A DNA stretch of 64,000 nt from JBCBSS01 sp039819065 (GCA_039819065.1 JBCBSS010000013.1:1-64000); one strand, 5' to 3'. Shown: positions 37,576 through 46,587, counted from the first letter of the stretch. A program made the numbers and translations. Notes: generated by a model not told the origin, from the sequence alone.

Positions 37576-39009
37576 ATGACCGTAGACCATCATACCGAAT
37601 TCATCCGTACAGAACTCCCCGAAGCATCGGCTGCTATGCTTTGCGGCAGCCATGCAAATGGTACTGCACAGGCCTCTTCTGACGTAGATATGATCGTCTT
37701 TTCACAAGAGAGCTTTAGTGGCTATCATTATCTGACATTGTCTAGAGATGAACAACTCTATGAGATTACCGTTTTCTCAAGGGCTAGTTTTGTGCGAGTG
37801 ATCGAAGAGCAATGCGTGGCGAGGAACAATGCTTATCTGATGATGATAAAAGAGGGTGTTGTGCTATTCGATGAGATAGGAATTACAAATGAGGCCAAGC
37901 AATTGGTAGGTTTCTATACGCGACATTATCTTCCATTCCCTCAAAACCGTTTACTTGGGCGACTGCATAAGATTTACTCGGCATCGTTGAAGGGGCTAAG
38001 AAAACCTCAAAAGTCAAAAGGGCTAGCGCATACCGTGGCTTTTCAAATTGCCCAAATGGCTTCTTTGAAACTTAAATGCTACGAAAGGCCTGATTATGAG
38101 CTAATTGAGCTTATGTCCAAGGAAGGGCCTGATAAAGAAGCACAGGTTCTACAAGCATATTTCACCACACAAAGCGATGACTTCAAAGCGTTCTTCAATG
38201 CTGCATTGGACTACTTGAAACCGTTAGGAGAGTATTTCATACCCTATAGTACGGGTCAGGTATATGATGCCTCCACTAATAATCGGTTGAGTCTCGCAAT
38301 GCCGCAAGCGCCTGAAATGGTAAGTAGCATACATGAAATAATCTTGTCTCAACATGTCAATGACAAGGAATTATTCTATTACATGTTTAATGAGTATGGG
38401 CTTCAAATGATCAACTTTCGAGGGGAGCGAAGTGTAATACTTGGCTTGAAACACACATTGGAGAAGGCATACCCGGAGTTGAAAGAATCGTGGATAACTT
38501 TTCCCTACATACCGATCGCTTTCAGTACTGAATGCTTTTACACTTTAGAGGATATAGCCACCGTTATTTATACAACCTTGTTTTTGGATGGATCGCCAGA
38601 CGAAGAGGTACAGATGACAGTGGCTTTGAGCTTATTGAAGGTTATAATGGAGAACCTTCCTTCTGGCATGGGAAAGGATCTAATTGGCGAATTGAAAGAA
38701 TTTTACCTTGTCAACACATTGCCACTCTATCATGGATTTTATGCCACCCAAATAGCGAAGGCTGAGCAGCAACATATTGGTTTGGGTGAACAGTTTGCGC
38801 GAGAGAATCAACCCTTTTTTGAGGCAGTACTGAACGAGCCGGAAGAGCCATTAAGAAGCTTGATAGAGAAATGTGAGGTAAGGATCAAATCAATACAAGA
38901 AATCAAAGCATTAGGTCAATCGCTTGAGACTATCAAATTCCTATGGTCTATTTTGGGACTTAGTGATGAACAGAAGCTGTTGCTTGCTTTTGTCCTTTCT
39001 CCTGAGTAA
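37576..39009 (+). CDS. Nucleotidyltransferase-domain protein
   Basis: In this 477-residue protein, residues 15-60 carry the polymerase-beta-type nucleotidyltransferase signature: MLCGSHANGT with G24-S25, then Asp36-x-Asp38 (SSDVDMIVF). The third acidic position may be Glu in LYEITVF. The remaining 400 residues are mostly helical and unassigned. Enzymes with this core transfer nucleotides to small molecules, RNA or proteins. The size and long helical tail differ from minimal NTase toxins of MNT/HEPN pairs, and no HEPN gene is adjacent. Its last 50 bp overlap the convergent sulfotransferase gene. Confidence 0.7.
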   Translation: MTVDHHTEFIRTELPEASAAMLCGSHANGTAQASSDVDMIVFSQESFSGYHYLTLSRDEQLYEITVFSRASFVRVIEEQCVARNNAYLMMIKEGVVLFDEIGITNEAKQLVGFYTRHYLPFPQNRLLGRLHKIYSASLKGLRKPQKSKGLAHTVAFQIAQMASLKLKCYERPDYELIELMSKEGPDKEAQVLQAYFTTQSDDFKAFFNAALDYLKPLGEYFIPYSTGQVYDASTNNRLSLAMPQAPEMVSSIHEIILSQHVNDKELFYYMFNEYGLQMINFRGERSVILGLKHTLEKAYPELKESWITFPYIPIAFSTECFYTLEDIATVIYTTLFLDGSPDEEVQMTVALSLLKVIMENLPSGMGKDLIGELKEFYLVNTLPLYHGFYATQIAKAEQQHIGLGEQFARENQPFFEAVLNEPEEPLRSLIEKCEVRIKSIQEIKALGQSLETIKFLWSILGLSDEQKLLLAFVLSPE

Positions 39010-39850
39010 CCTCTTCTTCTAAAAGCGAGGCTATGACTTGCTGCTCATGTTTTATTGATCCCGATAAGTAAGCTTCATTTAGAACATCTCCTTCGCCGGT
39101 TTTCCCCTTTCGGATGTGTTGGCCTTTTTCTGGCATTCTACGCTTCGCCAGCTCATGGTAGTAGTCATACTTGTCTTGGTTAGCTTTCATAAAGGCAAAA
39201 CTGGACTGATGTTCAATTTTGGCTTTGAGATCAGGGGTCAATTTTACTCCTAGGAAATTAGCTAAACCCTCAATTTCACCAGCAAGATTGGTTTTCAGCT
39301 GCTCATAGCGAAGATAATATACCTGCTTATGTTGTTTATTGAGAAGCCATCCTGCTACGTGCAAGCCCCATCGGCCACCATATGCTTTACCACGACTATA
39401 CATGTTAATGAATTGCCCGATAGGGCCTCTGAAGTGTTGAAAGCTTTGGTAATGGTGATAATAAGAAACCAAAACGTCGGGTAACTCACGAATCACATAA
39501 ATGAATTTGACATCTGCTCGAGTAGATTGTTTATAAGGCAAGTGGGACTTTATTACTCTTGGAGAAGCCAGTTGCTCAAAAGAGGGCTCTTGATAAGTGG
39601 TGTCAAAAAAGGGAGATACTTCAGAGATATGGTCGAAGCTTACGTCTCCATCATGCAGCATTTGATAAACAATGTTCTGAGCCCAGGTGGTACCTGACTT
39701 TGGATACGTGACTACAAATACATCATCTGGCCTGGGTTTATAAACACTATGAACACGATTTTCAACATGGAAATTGTGTATCCAGCGTTGTAACACACCG
39801 CTCAACCAGGAAAATAAAATATATAGCCTATATCGAAAACTGTTCATCAT
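38960..39850 (-). CDS. PAPS-dependent sulfotransferase
   Basis: This 296-residue protein starts at ATG 39850 or the adjacent ATG 39847. The N-terminus (SFRYRLYILFSWLSGVL) is hydrophobic and may be a membrane contact. The 5'-phosphosulfate loop is YPKSGTTW (49-56). A catalytic-type His follows in RVIKSHLP (about 104), and the 3'-phosphate motif in VIRELPDVLVSYYHHY (about 123-139). FMKANQDKYDYYHE and RKGKTGEGDV match the C-terminal RKGxxGDW-like region of cytosolic sulfotransferases. It transfers sulfate from PAPS to a hydroxyl of an unknown acceptor, perhaps a lipid or other small molecule. Its 3' end overlaps the nucleotidyltransferase gene on the opposite strand by 50 bp. Confidence 0.8.
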   Translation of the reverse strand: MMNSFRYRLYILFSWLSGVLQRWIHNFHVENRVHSVYKPRPDDVFVVTYPKSGTTWAQNIVYQMLHDGDVSFDHISEVSPFFDTTYQEPSFEQLASPRVIKSHLPYKQSTRADVKFIYVIRELPDVLVSYYHHYQSFQHFRGPIGQFINMYSRGKAYGGRWGLHVAGWLLNKQHKQVYYLRYEQLKTNLAGEIEGLANFLGVKLTPDLKAKIEHQSSFAFMKANQDKYDYYHELAKRRMPEKGQHIRKGKTGEGDVLNEAYLSGSIKHEQQVIASLLEEEVTQEKGQKQATASVHH

Positions 39851-39935
39851 AATTGATTAGAGCATATCAAGTATATATTTCTAAGGTTAATGTAGAGTTG
39901 TGTGTGGTTTTGATTTCAACTATGTTATTCCATTA

Positions 39936-39968
39936 TCAACGCCTTTACTTTTTGGATAAAGGCGTTGA
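39936..39968 (-). terminator. Hairpin downstream of second precursor peptide
   Basis: A perfect 12-bp stem TCAACGCCTTTA / TAAAGGCGTTGA (39936-39947, 39957-39968) with a 9-nt loop lies about 50 bp past the stop of the minus-strand peptide gene. No strong T-run follows, so termination is likely but not certain. Confidence 0.5.
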
Positions 39969-40016
39969 CATAATGCTAAGTGCCTCTATTCATCATGAAC
40001 AAAAGACACATTTATA

Positions 40017-40235
40017 CTAATTACACCAGTGTCTTCCACTACATCCTCCAGCATCACTACATCCATATTCTTGAGAGTTTTGGTAACCTCCGTCCCCAGA
40101 ACACTTTAGGCTGCCATAAGCACAACCAGGTGCAGCAGAATATCCACCACCTTGAATAGTATTCATTTTTGATCCTTTGAACTGAGTAACGAAACTATCG
40201 ATTTTCAGGTTGGTGAGCTTGAATTTCTTTTTCAT
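40017..40235 (-). CDS. GG-leader lanthipeptide-like precursor peptide
   Basis: This 72-residue peptide has a 30-residue leader beginning MKKKFKLTNLK, with SFVT at positions 14-17, and ending IQGG. It aligns without gaps to the leader of the precursor at 8331-8591. The 42-residue core is Gly-rich, with five Cys and six Ser but no Thr (PGCAYGSLKCSGDGG; CSDAGGCSGRHWCN). That composition could yield lanthionines from Ser or disulfides. No modification, protease or export gene lies within reach. A sequence-unrelated lipoprotein gene is upstream. The conserved leader with an unrelated core argues for shared processing enzymes acting in trans. Confidence 0.7.
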   Translation of the reverse strand: MKKKFKLTNLKIDSFVTQFKGSKMNTIQGGGYSAAPGCAYGSLKCSGDGGYQNSQEYGCSDAGGCSGRHWCN

Positions 40236-40519
40236 GTGAATTTTGTTTTTTGTCGTTAAGAGTGATTAAAAATTGCATTAAACAATGAGTATTTTTACCA
40301 TTATAATAGTATTGCTATAACCTAAAGAATATAAACTTTGTTTTAGAGAGTGTGAAAAATTATTATTAATAGTAAAACTATCTTGTGTGGATATCACAAA
40401 GACAAAGGTTAGTCTTGAGGGTATGTGGTTAATATCAGATAGGTTAAGAGATAGGCATTTGACATGGAGAAAACATCAATCGCCGGTGAGTAGGAAACAG
40501 ACTTATGTTTAGATGTAAA
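40236..40519. other. AT-rich leader region of the peptide gene
   Basis: About 285 AT-rich bases between the precursor peptide start and the terminator of the upstream lipoprotein gene. It probably holds the peptide promoter on the minus strand; no consensus element was clear and no other feature is visible. Confidence 0.35.
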
Positions 40520-40556
40520 CAAAAACTCCCAGCTATGATGTATCACAACTGGGAGC
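40520..40556 (-). terminator. Rho-independent terminator of lipoprotein gene
   Basis: Stem CTCCCAG / CTGGGAG (40526-40532, 40549-40555), read on the minus strand, is followed by TTTTTG. It lies about 45 bp after the stop of the minus-strand lipoprotein gene. Confidence 0.75.
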
Positions 40557-40600
40557 AAACTTGAAATCAGTTTTATTAGAAGTAAACGGATTCGATTTAA

Positions 40601-41206
40601 TTAGTCATCACATCTCACATTGGCTTGTTGCACCGAGGTGCCAGAATGCCATTGGTTATTGGCAATCGCCCTGATATCATCTCCACCACAGTTTAAGGTA
40701 GTGGGAGCAATGTACTTGCTATCCACTGTTTCACAAAAAACTGAACTAGGTCCAGACCAAGTCGTCACCGAAACACCCACTGGCTGATTGTCCGAAAGGT
40801 GTTTATTGTTTGATACATATACAAAAGAGTTAATACTTCCTGTAGAAGTTTTGAAATCCCAATCACCACTGTGGTAAACACCAGCTGTCAGGAAAACTCT
40901 TGTATGAAGCTCGTCACAAGTACCTTGTACTCTCTGGCCTTGGCTGTTTTGTTTGGTTGATTGCAGATTAGCAATAGTTCGAGCAAGGAAGAGTGACTTT
41001 TCCTCAAACGTCAAGTCGGTAGTGCCGAATTGCTCTGAAAGCATGGTATTCACTTCTTGATCGGTAAACGAATAAGTGGCTTCCTCATTCACTGGGTCAG
41101 GAGCAATGGATACATCTTCTAAGCCATCCTGACAGCTGGCTAGAATAGATACCGCAATCGTAAAAATAACGATTGAACGAAGGCTTGCAAATAGGTTCGT
41201 TTTCAT
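40601..41206 (-). CDS. Hypothetical lipoprotein
   Basis: This 201-residue protein starts at ATG 41206. The lipoprotein signal ends ILASC (Cys25), followed by an acidic linker (QDGLEDVSIAPDPVNEEA). A helical part (EVNTMLSEQFGTTDLTFEEKSLFLARTIANLQ) precedes a C-terminal beta-rich segment with four Cys (TCDEL, FCETV, NCGGD, RCDD) that may form two disulfides. No family is recognised. It is a single-gene unit with its own terminator. Confidence 0.6.
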   Translation of the reverse strand: MKTNLFASLRSIVIFTIAVSILASCQDGLEDVSIAPDPVNEEATYSFTDQEVNTMLSEQFGTTDLTFEEKSLFLARTIANLQSTKQNSQGQRVQGTCDELHTRVFLTAGVYHSGDWDFKTSTGSINSFVYVSNNKHLSDNQPVGVSVTTWSGPSSVFCETVDSKYIAPTTLNCGGDDIRAIANNQWHSGTSVQQANVRCDD

Positions 41207-41532
41207 AATTGTTTAGTTATTAAGTTAAATAATAATTTTAATTACATCAGTAAGTTATATTGTATAGTCTAATATCACAATATTTTTGTGTAAACTTTAG
41301 GCTGCGTAATTGTGAATTTATTGTTAAGTTATTTCTGGGTGAGAAGCGCTTCTGTTGAAAGGTTTTCCTGTAGTATTTAGTGGGGATGAGCCAATGCGAA
41401 GTGCTTAGCCATAAAGTTGCTGGCACATCAAGCGCAGGGTCAAACATTCTTGTTAAAGACCGTTAAGAAAGAAGTAAATACGAAAAAGAGACTCGCTGTT
41501 GCTACGCTCAGGAAGTCAGATTTTATTCCCTT
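41207..41532. other. Intergenic region
   Basis: About 325 bp between two minus-strand genes. It contains a short palindrome AGAAGCGCTTCT near 41345 and AT-rich DNA that should hold the lipoprotein promoter. A plus-strand ORF at 41417-41635 runs into the antisense of the esterase gene and is not supported. Confidence 0.4.
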
Positions 41533-42462
41533 TTATGGCAATGCGTACCTACTGAAAAAATCCCAGATTAACTCATTGTTCATGAAAGCATTAGAAGCTG
41601 GATCAGCTCCGGTCGTTCCTCCTGGCCAACTATGACCTCCATCCTCAGTGATATAGTAGAGTATTTCAGTATTGTCCTGGCAACCGTTGTATCGAAATGC
41701 CTGATAAAGTGGTTCATCTATGAAAAGAACAGAAGAGCTGTCGCAACCAAACCTGGTTTGCCATTTACCCAATGTTTCACTCAAAGCGGGTACTTCAAAA
41801 CCTAGTGGAGAGGCTGAGCCGTCGATTGAGACAATTTCATCTAATTTTGAATGGGTATGGAGTATCGGTCTAGCCTCCAAATTAGGACATTCTCCAAAAA
41901 AAACGTCAGCCGCCGCATTGGGAGCAATGGCAGCGATTTTATGGGAGAGTTCACACAACAACCGGTAGGTGAGCATGCCACCGTTAGACGTTCCTGTTGC
42001 ATAGACCCGTTTGTCATCAACATTGAAGCCTTGCACCAATTCATCAATCAATCGACTTACAAAGCCAACATCATCCGTGGATCGCGAGCCATCAGTATTA
42101 GGGCCGCAGCAAGAGCCTGCATTCCAAGTACGAATACCATTTGGAGCAAACCCTCCCGGATAGACTACGATGAAACCGTGTTTGTCAGCGGTTGAATTGA
42201 GCTGAGTATTCTCAGCAAAGCCGGCCGGGCTACCACTCCCCCCGTGGAAAGCCAAAATCAATGGAAATGTATTCGTTGCTTCATAATAATTAGAAGGCAG
42301 GTGCACCAGATAATCTCTTGCATCGCCTGCATGGCTAAGGCTAGCTGAGATATCGAATACTTCGTTAACCGGATCGGGTATAGTTGGGGAGGGGGTTTCT
42401 TCATCCTCGCTACAGGCAATGACTATCAATAGCAGAAGAATTACAGCAAACAGCTTTTTCAT
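41533..42462 (-). CDS. PHB-depolymerase-family esterase, lipoprotein
   Basis: This 309-residue protein starts at ATG 42462; seven upstream in-frame residues are unlikely. The lipoprotein signal ends LIVIAC (Cys17). The esterase has the depolymerase-family order: oxyanion HGGSGSPAGF, nucleophile Ser159 in ATGTSNGGM, Asp208 in HSKLDEI, and His277 in DGGHSWPGG. WNAGSCCGP with its CC pair is also typical. Relatives hydrolyse polyhydroxybutyrate or feruloyl/acetyl esters on plant polysaccharides; with no scaffold or binding domain, the natural substrate stays open. It sits downstream of the subtilase gene across a strong hairpin. Confidence 0.85.
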   Translation of the reverse strand: MKKLFAVILLLLIVIACSEDEETPSPTIPDPVNEVFDISASLSHAGDARDYLVHLPSNYYEATNTFPLILAFHGGSGSPAGFAENTQLNSTADKHGFIVVYPGGFAPNGIRTWNAGSCCGPNTDGSRSTDDVGFVSRLIDELVQGFNVDDKRVYATGTSNGGMLTYRLLCELSHKIAAIAPNAAADVFFGECPNLEARPILHTHSKLDEIVSIDGSASPLGFEVPALSETLGKWQTRFGCDSSSVLFIDEPLYQAFRYNGCQDNTEILYYITEDGGHSWPGGTTGADPASNAFMNNELIWDFFSRYALP

Positions 42463-42629
42463 GAATATCCATTTTAGCACCAAAGCTTTGACTCAGTGTC
42501 AAAGCGAAGGTTTAATGGAACTCACTGTTTTTTCTAGTCAGTCAGAGGATAGCGGTTCTATCAAATTTCTCACATGCCAGTGTCTACTCATTTTAAGCAA
42601 CATAAGGTTAGTAAAAAAACAAAAGAAGG

Positions 42630-42673
42630 TGTCTCAAAAGCCGGGATGACCACTCAGAACGGCTTTTGAGACA
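42630..42673 (-). terminator. Strong hairpin terminator after subtilase gene
   Basis: A perfect 14-bp stem TGTCTCAAAAGCCG / CGGCTTTTGAGACA (42630-42643, 42660-42673) with a 16-nt loop starts about 30 bp past the subtilase stop. On the minus strand it is followed by a T-rich tract (CTTCTTTTGTTTTTTT). Confidence 0.8.
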
Positions 42674-42701
42674 AACTCTTCTTGGGTACTTTAAAATGAA
42701 T

Positions 42702-44915
42702 TTATCTTCTGATAACGATCTTACCGGTCGTCACTTCTCCCGCATTGATAAAGTGGAAAAAGTATAAGCCATCAGGCAGGTCGCTGCCATCAAGCTCTTC
42801 GGTATAAGTACCAGGCCTACGTTTTTCATCATTGATCAGCGTATTGATCACTCTTCCATCAACATCCATCAGTTGTAAAGTGACAGAAGCCTCTTCTACT
42901 ACTTCAAAGTTGAATTCAGCCTTAGCAGAGAGTGGATTAGGATAGACATAAATTCTCTCAGCATTAGTCACGTTACTTTCAGTAGTTTCTGTCGAAACCG
43001 TTTGTAACGGAACCTGTGTAGATGCTACCGTTTTTGTATTGATCAAAGGCTTAGACGGTGCAGCTGAACCACCTTGTGGGGCTCCTATTTCGATTTTCAC
43101 TTGAGAACCAGATCTGGCATGAAATCCATTCGCCAATCTTATTCGATTACCAGCTCTTAATGTCACCACTGCTGAAGAGGCGATGATATAATCACCAAAA
43201 GGTATGGCTGTGGTCACGTTATAACCTGCTTCTATATCATTCTCTGCCTCATGGACTACTGTACCAGTCTCTGTGTCGTTTTGTAGGAATAAGTTAAAAG
43301 GGACAGGATCGGCTGCCAGAACAGCTGCCTCTGCGTCTAAAAGTCCATAGCCCATTTCATTATTCCATGTACCGTTGGGGCGACCGCCAGTAGTCTGGTA
43401 GTTATAACCGCCCACTTTTTGGGCCGTACTTTCAATGATATCCGACACTTGTTGTTGGGTAAGGTTTGGATTGACCGAAAGTATCAACCCAGCCACTCCA
43501 GCCACGTGAGGACATGCAGAAGAAGTACCATTGAAATTTTGTGTATAATCTCCAGCAGCATAACCCAGTCCGCCCTGCCTATCCGTGGTAGGTATCAACA
43601 CTCCAGGTGCTACCACATCCAGTTCATTGCCAAAATTGCTGCCCCAAAACTCACCATCACAAGAGCCCGGATTTTTACGCTCGCCACATGGGCTCATAGC
43701 CCCTACAGCAATAATATCGGGGTTGGAATTGGCGGGATAGCTCACCGCTCCGTTGGCGTTTCCAGAAGCGAATACAATTATGGTTCCTAACCCCCCACGG
43801 CCAAGAGCCAATGCATCATCTATGGCATCATCTATTATTTGATATTGCACGCCCGAAATCCATGAGTTACTGATGACGTCAGCTCCATTCTGCCAGGCCC
43901 AGTTGATTCCATCCGCTCTTCGTTGACGAGAATTGGGACTACCTGCCAGGCTATTGCTAATTGACATAAGTTCGATATTTGGGGCAACTCCTGAAACACC
44001 CAGGCTATTTCCTTGCGCAGCGCCGATAATTCCGGCGCAGGCCGTACCGTGACTTCCTAATACCAGGCTGGGCGAGGTGCCCGATTCACTATCAAAACTG
44101 AGAGGAGAAATGTTAGGCATATCCGGATGATTCAGCTCAATGCCGTGATCCAATACCGCTACAACCACGTTGGCGTTTCCAGTAGTGGTGTTCCAGGCAT
44201 CACAAGCATTAATGTCAATACCAGCCGTACCACCATTTTGGCCTGTGTTATTCAAACCCCATTGGTTATTGAAAAATGTATCATTCACACATTCAGGTGA
44301 GTCATCAACCATGAGATCCGGCTCAGAGGCACTAAACAGGACTGATTCGTAGAACAAGTTGGCCATTTCCAGAGCATTGCCGGCAGAGCGATTGGTACAA
44401 GAAAGCGTATACCATAAAGGCATAAACTTATTGTTGCCCAAGATTTCTACACGATTAGTGGCTGCCATTTCTATTAACAGGTCAATATCCTTAGCATCAT
44501 TAAGCTTCACATGAAACAGATGTGAAAGCCCAGCTTCTACTCCACTTTCTGTAAAGAAGAAAGGCGCTTGGTAAATGATACCCGGTGATGTCAATGCGTC
44601 GATGTTGACGGCAGTGCTTTGAATATCTAACACAGTCCAATTCTTTTCACTCCTTTGCTTAGCGCCGAATGGACGCAAGCTGTTTAATACCCTCGTTTGC
44701 TCAAGGCCTTTTATGTCCCCTGTAGGGACGTTGAAAGACTGTTGCAACGACTTTTCTTGCACAAACGGCTCTAGTAGAATGTACCTCTTGTTGGGATTCT
44801 CTCTTAAGCCGATCTTTTTACCCTGATACCAATAATAATCCGATTGAGCAAAGGCAGGAATGCCAGTCAATACTATTGTGATGAATATCAGGGCGTGAAT
44901 TACAGCCCTTCTCAT
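42702..44915 (-). CDS. T9SS-secreted subtilisin-like serine protease (S8)
   Basis: This 737-residue protein has a signal peptide (to about 23), then an unusually long N-terminal pro-region (about 24-225). The S8 catalytic domain has Asp256 (VAVLDHGIE), His289 (GSHGTACAG), oxyanion Asn386 (ASGNANG) and Ser465 (FNGTSSACPH). Then come a short beta segment (VTLRAGNRIRLANGFHARSG) seen in many Bacteroidota secreted proteins and a C-terminal T9SS sorting domain (IYVYPNPLSAKAEF to KIVIRR). It is an extracellular protease. Its start codon overlaps the stop of the upstream fibre-like gene (ATGA at 44912-44915), so the two are co-translated. Confidence 0.9.
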   Translation of the reverse strand: MRRAVIHALIFITIVLTGIPAFAQSDYYWYQGKKIGLRENPNKRYILLEPFVQEKSLQQSFNVPTGDIKGLEQTRVLNSLRPFGAKQRSEKNWTVLDIQSTAVNIDALTSPGIIYQAPFFFTESGVEAGLSHLFHVKLNDAKDIDLLIEMAATNRVEILGNNKFMPLWYTLSCTNRSAGNALEMANLFYESVLFSASEPDLMVDDSPECVNDTFFNNQWGLNNTGQNGGTAGIDINACDAWNTTTGNANVVVAVLDHGIELNHPDMPNISPLSFDSESGTSPSLVLGSHGTACAGIIGAAQGNSLGVSGVAPNIELMSISNSLAGSPNSRQRRADGINWAWQNGADVISNSWISGVQYQIIDDAIDDALALGRGGLGTIIVFASGNANGAVSYPANSNPDIIAVGAMSPCGERKNPGSCDGEFWGSNFGNELDVVAPGVLIPTTDRQGGLGYAAGDYTQNFNGTSSACPHVAGVAGLILSVNPNLTQQQVSDIIESTAQKVGGYNYQTTGGRPNGTWNNEMGYGLLDAEAAVLAADPVPFNLFLQNDTETGTVVHEAENDIEAGYNVTTAIPFGDYIIASSAVVTLRAGNRIRLANGFHARSGSQVKIEIGAPQGGSAAPSKPLINTKTVASTQVPLQTVSTETTESNVTNAERIYVYPNPLSAKAEFNFEVVEEASVTLQLMDVDGRVINTLINDEKRRPGTYTEELDGSDLPDGLYFFHFINAGEVTTGKIVIRR

Positions 44916-46321
44916 TTGCTTTGCTTTTTAAGTTCTTCAATCATTCTTTGCTGCTCTGCCATGTCTTTGGAGAGTTTTTCAATCTGCTTTTCCTTTTCGA
45001 TAAGGTATAATGTCAACTCCTCGATCTTTTGTAAGAGTTTAGATTCCATCTCACCAACCTTTACACCGTTTTCCTCCACCTCTTTAGCAGAAGGAATCTC
45101 CGGTAAGTGTCCATTTTCGTTTATGTAAGCTTCTACTTCCTTGAGGGTTCTCAGCCTGTAATCCTCTTCGAATACGAAATCGCTCCACCCCGTTTCTACA
45201 ATTACCTCTTTGGCTCTAATGGTACCATTTACAGAGAGCTTGTAGGTAGGGTTGGTCGTACCGATACCGAAGTTGCCATGATTGATATAGGAGTTAGAAT
45301 TGGCATCAAATAAAATACGATTCGTTCCAGTACTCGCCTGCTTTAATGCCAGATAACCTACTCCTGGAGCGTTATTGGCTGTACCAATCACTACTGAAGG
45401 AAGGCTGGTGGCCCCGTATGCGGAGATTTTCAAGATATCAAAGCCTCCGCCACTGTTGGTTATGTTTACCTTTCCTCTTACATCCAATTTTTGAGTGGGG
45501 CTAGTTGTACCAAGACCAGTGTTTCCTTCTACTATCAAGTGACCATCAGGTAGGTCTGACCATATTCCATTGCCGTAACTACCTACCACTACGCCGCCAT
45601 TATAGAACTGAAAAGCACCATCGCGTGCTAATAATCTGTACTTGTTATCGCGCCCGCCTGTGTTATCATCCCAGTCTTTCAATTGAAGCGCCCTGATGTC
45701 ACGCAGCTCATAGTCATTCATACTCAAGTGCGCTCCCAGGATCTTGAGGTAATCATTGCCATCCAATTGTAGCCTCGCATCGTAATCTGTACCACTCACA
45801 TCATTTTGGAAATCAATGAATGGGTTAGAGCCGTTTCTAGTCATTTCGATGACTCCTTCTCGAATCTGCGTACCTGAAACGTTCGGCGTACCATCATAAG
45901 CAGTGCCCCTAATATGCAAGGATGCAGTAGGAGAGGTAGTGCCTAAACCAAAATTTCCATGGTTGATAAATGAATTGGAGTTGGCATCAAAACGTATGCG
46001 GTCTGTACCGCTACTGGCTTGTTTTAAAGCAAGATAGCCGACGCCGGGGGCATTGTTGGCTGTACCAATAACCACGGATGGAAGGCCAGAGGCACCATAA
46101 GCCGAGACACGTATGATGTCGAAACCTCCACCGCCATTGGTCACATTCAACTTACCTCTGATGTCCAGTTTTTGGGTAGGACTGCTGGTACCAATACCTA
46201 CATTACCGCTGTTCGAATTATAAATATTACTTCCGCTGAAATTCCATTGCGCTTGCAATGAGGCACTGAAGAAAAGTGACAGTGCCAAAATCGTCAATTT
46301 GATTTTGTTGGTTCTTGTCAT
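44912..46321 (-). CDS. Tail-fibre-like secreted protein with repeats and coiled coil
   Basis: This 469-residue protein has a signal peptide (to about 24, SLQAQ). Four repeats contain GNxGxGTxxPTxxLxxxG (for example GNVGIGTSSPTQKLDIRG), as in phage-fibre-like and trimeric surface proteins of Bacteroidota. The block at about 45-125 is nearly duplicated later in the protein (DNA 45268-45520 versus 45946-46200). Near the C-terminus FEEDYRLRTLKEVEAYI and HLPEIPSAKEV precede a long coiled coil (VGEMESKLLQKIEELTLYL to the end), typical of the family. No T9SS sorting signal is visible, so its export end-point is uncertain. It is translationally coupled to the subtilase. Confidence 0.8.
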   Translation of the reverse strand: MTRTNKIKLTILALSLFFSASLQAQWNFSGSNIYNSNSGNVGIGTSSPTQKLDIRGKLNVTNGGGGFDIIRVSAYGASGLPSVVIGTANNAPGVGYLALKQASSGTDRIRFDANSNSFINHGNFGLGTTSPTASLHIRGTAYDGTPNVSGTQIREGVIEMTRNGSNPFIDFQNDVSGTDYDARLQLDGNDYLKILGAHLSMNDYELRDIRALQLKDWDDNTGGRDNKYRLLARDGAFQFYNGGVVVGSYGNGIWSDLPDGHLIVEGNTGLGTTSPTQKLDVRGKVNITNSGGGFDILKISAYGATSLPSVVIGTANNAPGVGYLALKQASTGTNRILFDANSNSYINHGNFGIGTTNPTYKLSVNGTIRAKEVIVETGWSDFVFEEDYRLRTLKEVEAYINENGHLPEIPSAKEVEENGVKVGEMESKLLQKIEELTLYLIEKEKQIEKLSKDMAEQQRMIEELKKQSK

Positions 46322-46587
46322 GATAGAATTTGTTTAGTGTTATTAATAGTTAATCGTTGCTATAATGATCATTCCAGGTGCTTGCTAATCGATCAATCAT
46401 CCTTTGAAAAAGTTGCCCTCTATATTATTTGATTATTCAAATTTTTATTGGCATTTTAAATGAAATATCTATAGCTCTTTATTCCTTTCAGATGACGTCA
46501 TAGACATGCAAGAAGTGAAGACTTGAGGTATAATTCTACTTTTCCTGAACCAAGTTGGGTATCAGGTGATATAAAAAGCATATCAGT

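Noticed and set aside
37576..39009. MNT/HEPN toxin-antitoxin system
   Set aside because: The nucleotidyltransferase is 477 residues with a long helical tail, and no HEPN partner is next to it.
41417..41635. Plus-strand ORF between lipoprotein and esterase genes
   Set aside because: Half of it is antisense to the well-supported esterase gene and it has no promoter, signal or recognisable sequence.
44912..46321. Prophage tail-fibre gene
   Set aside because: There are no other phage genes nearby, and it has a signal peptide and coupling to a T9SS protease, so a host surface protein is more likely.
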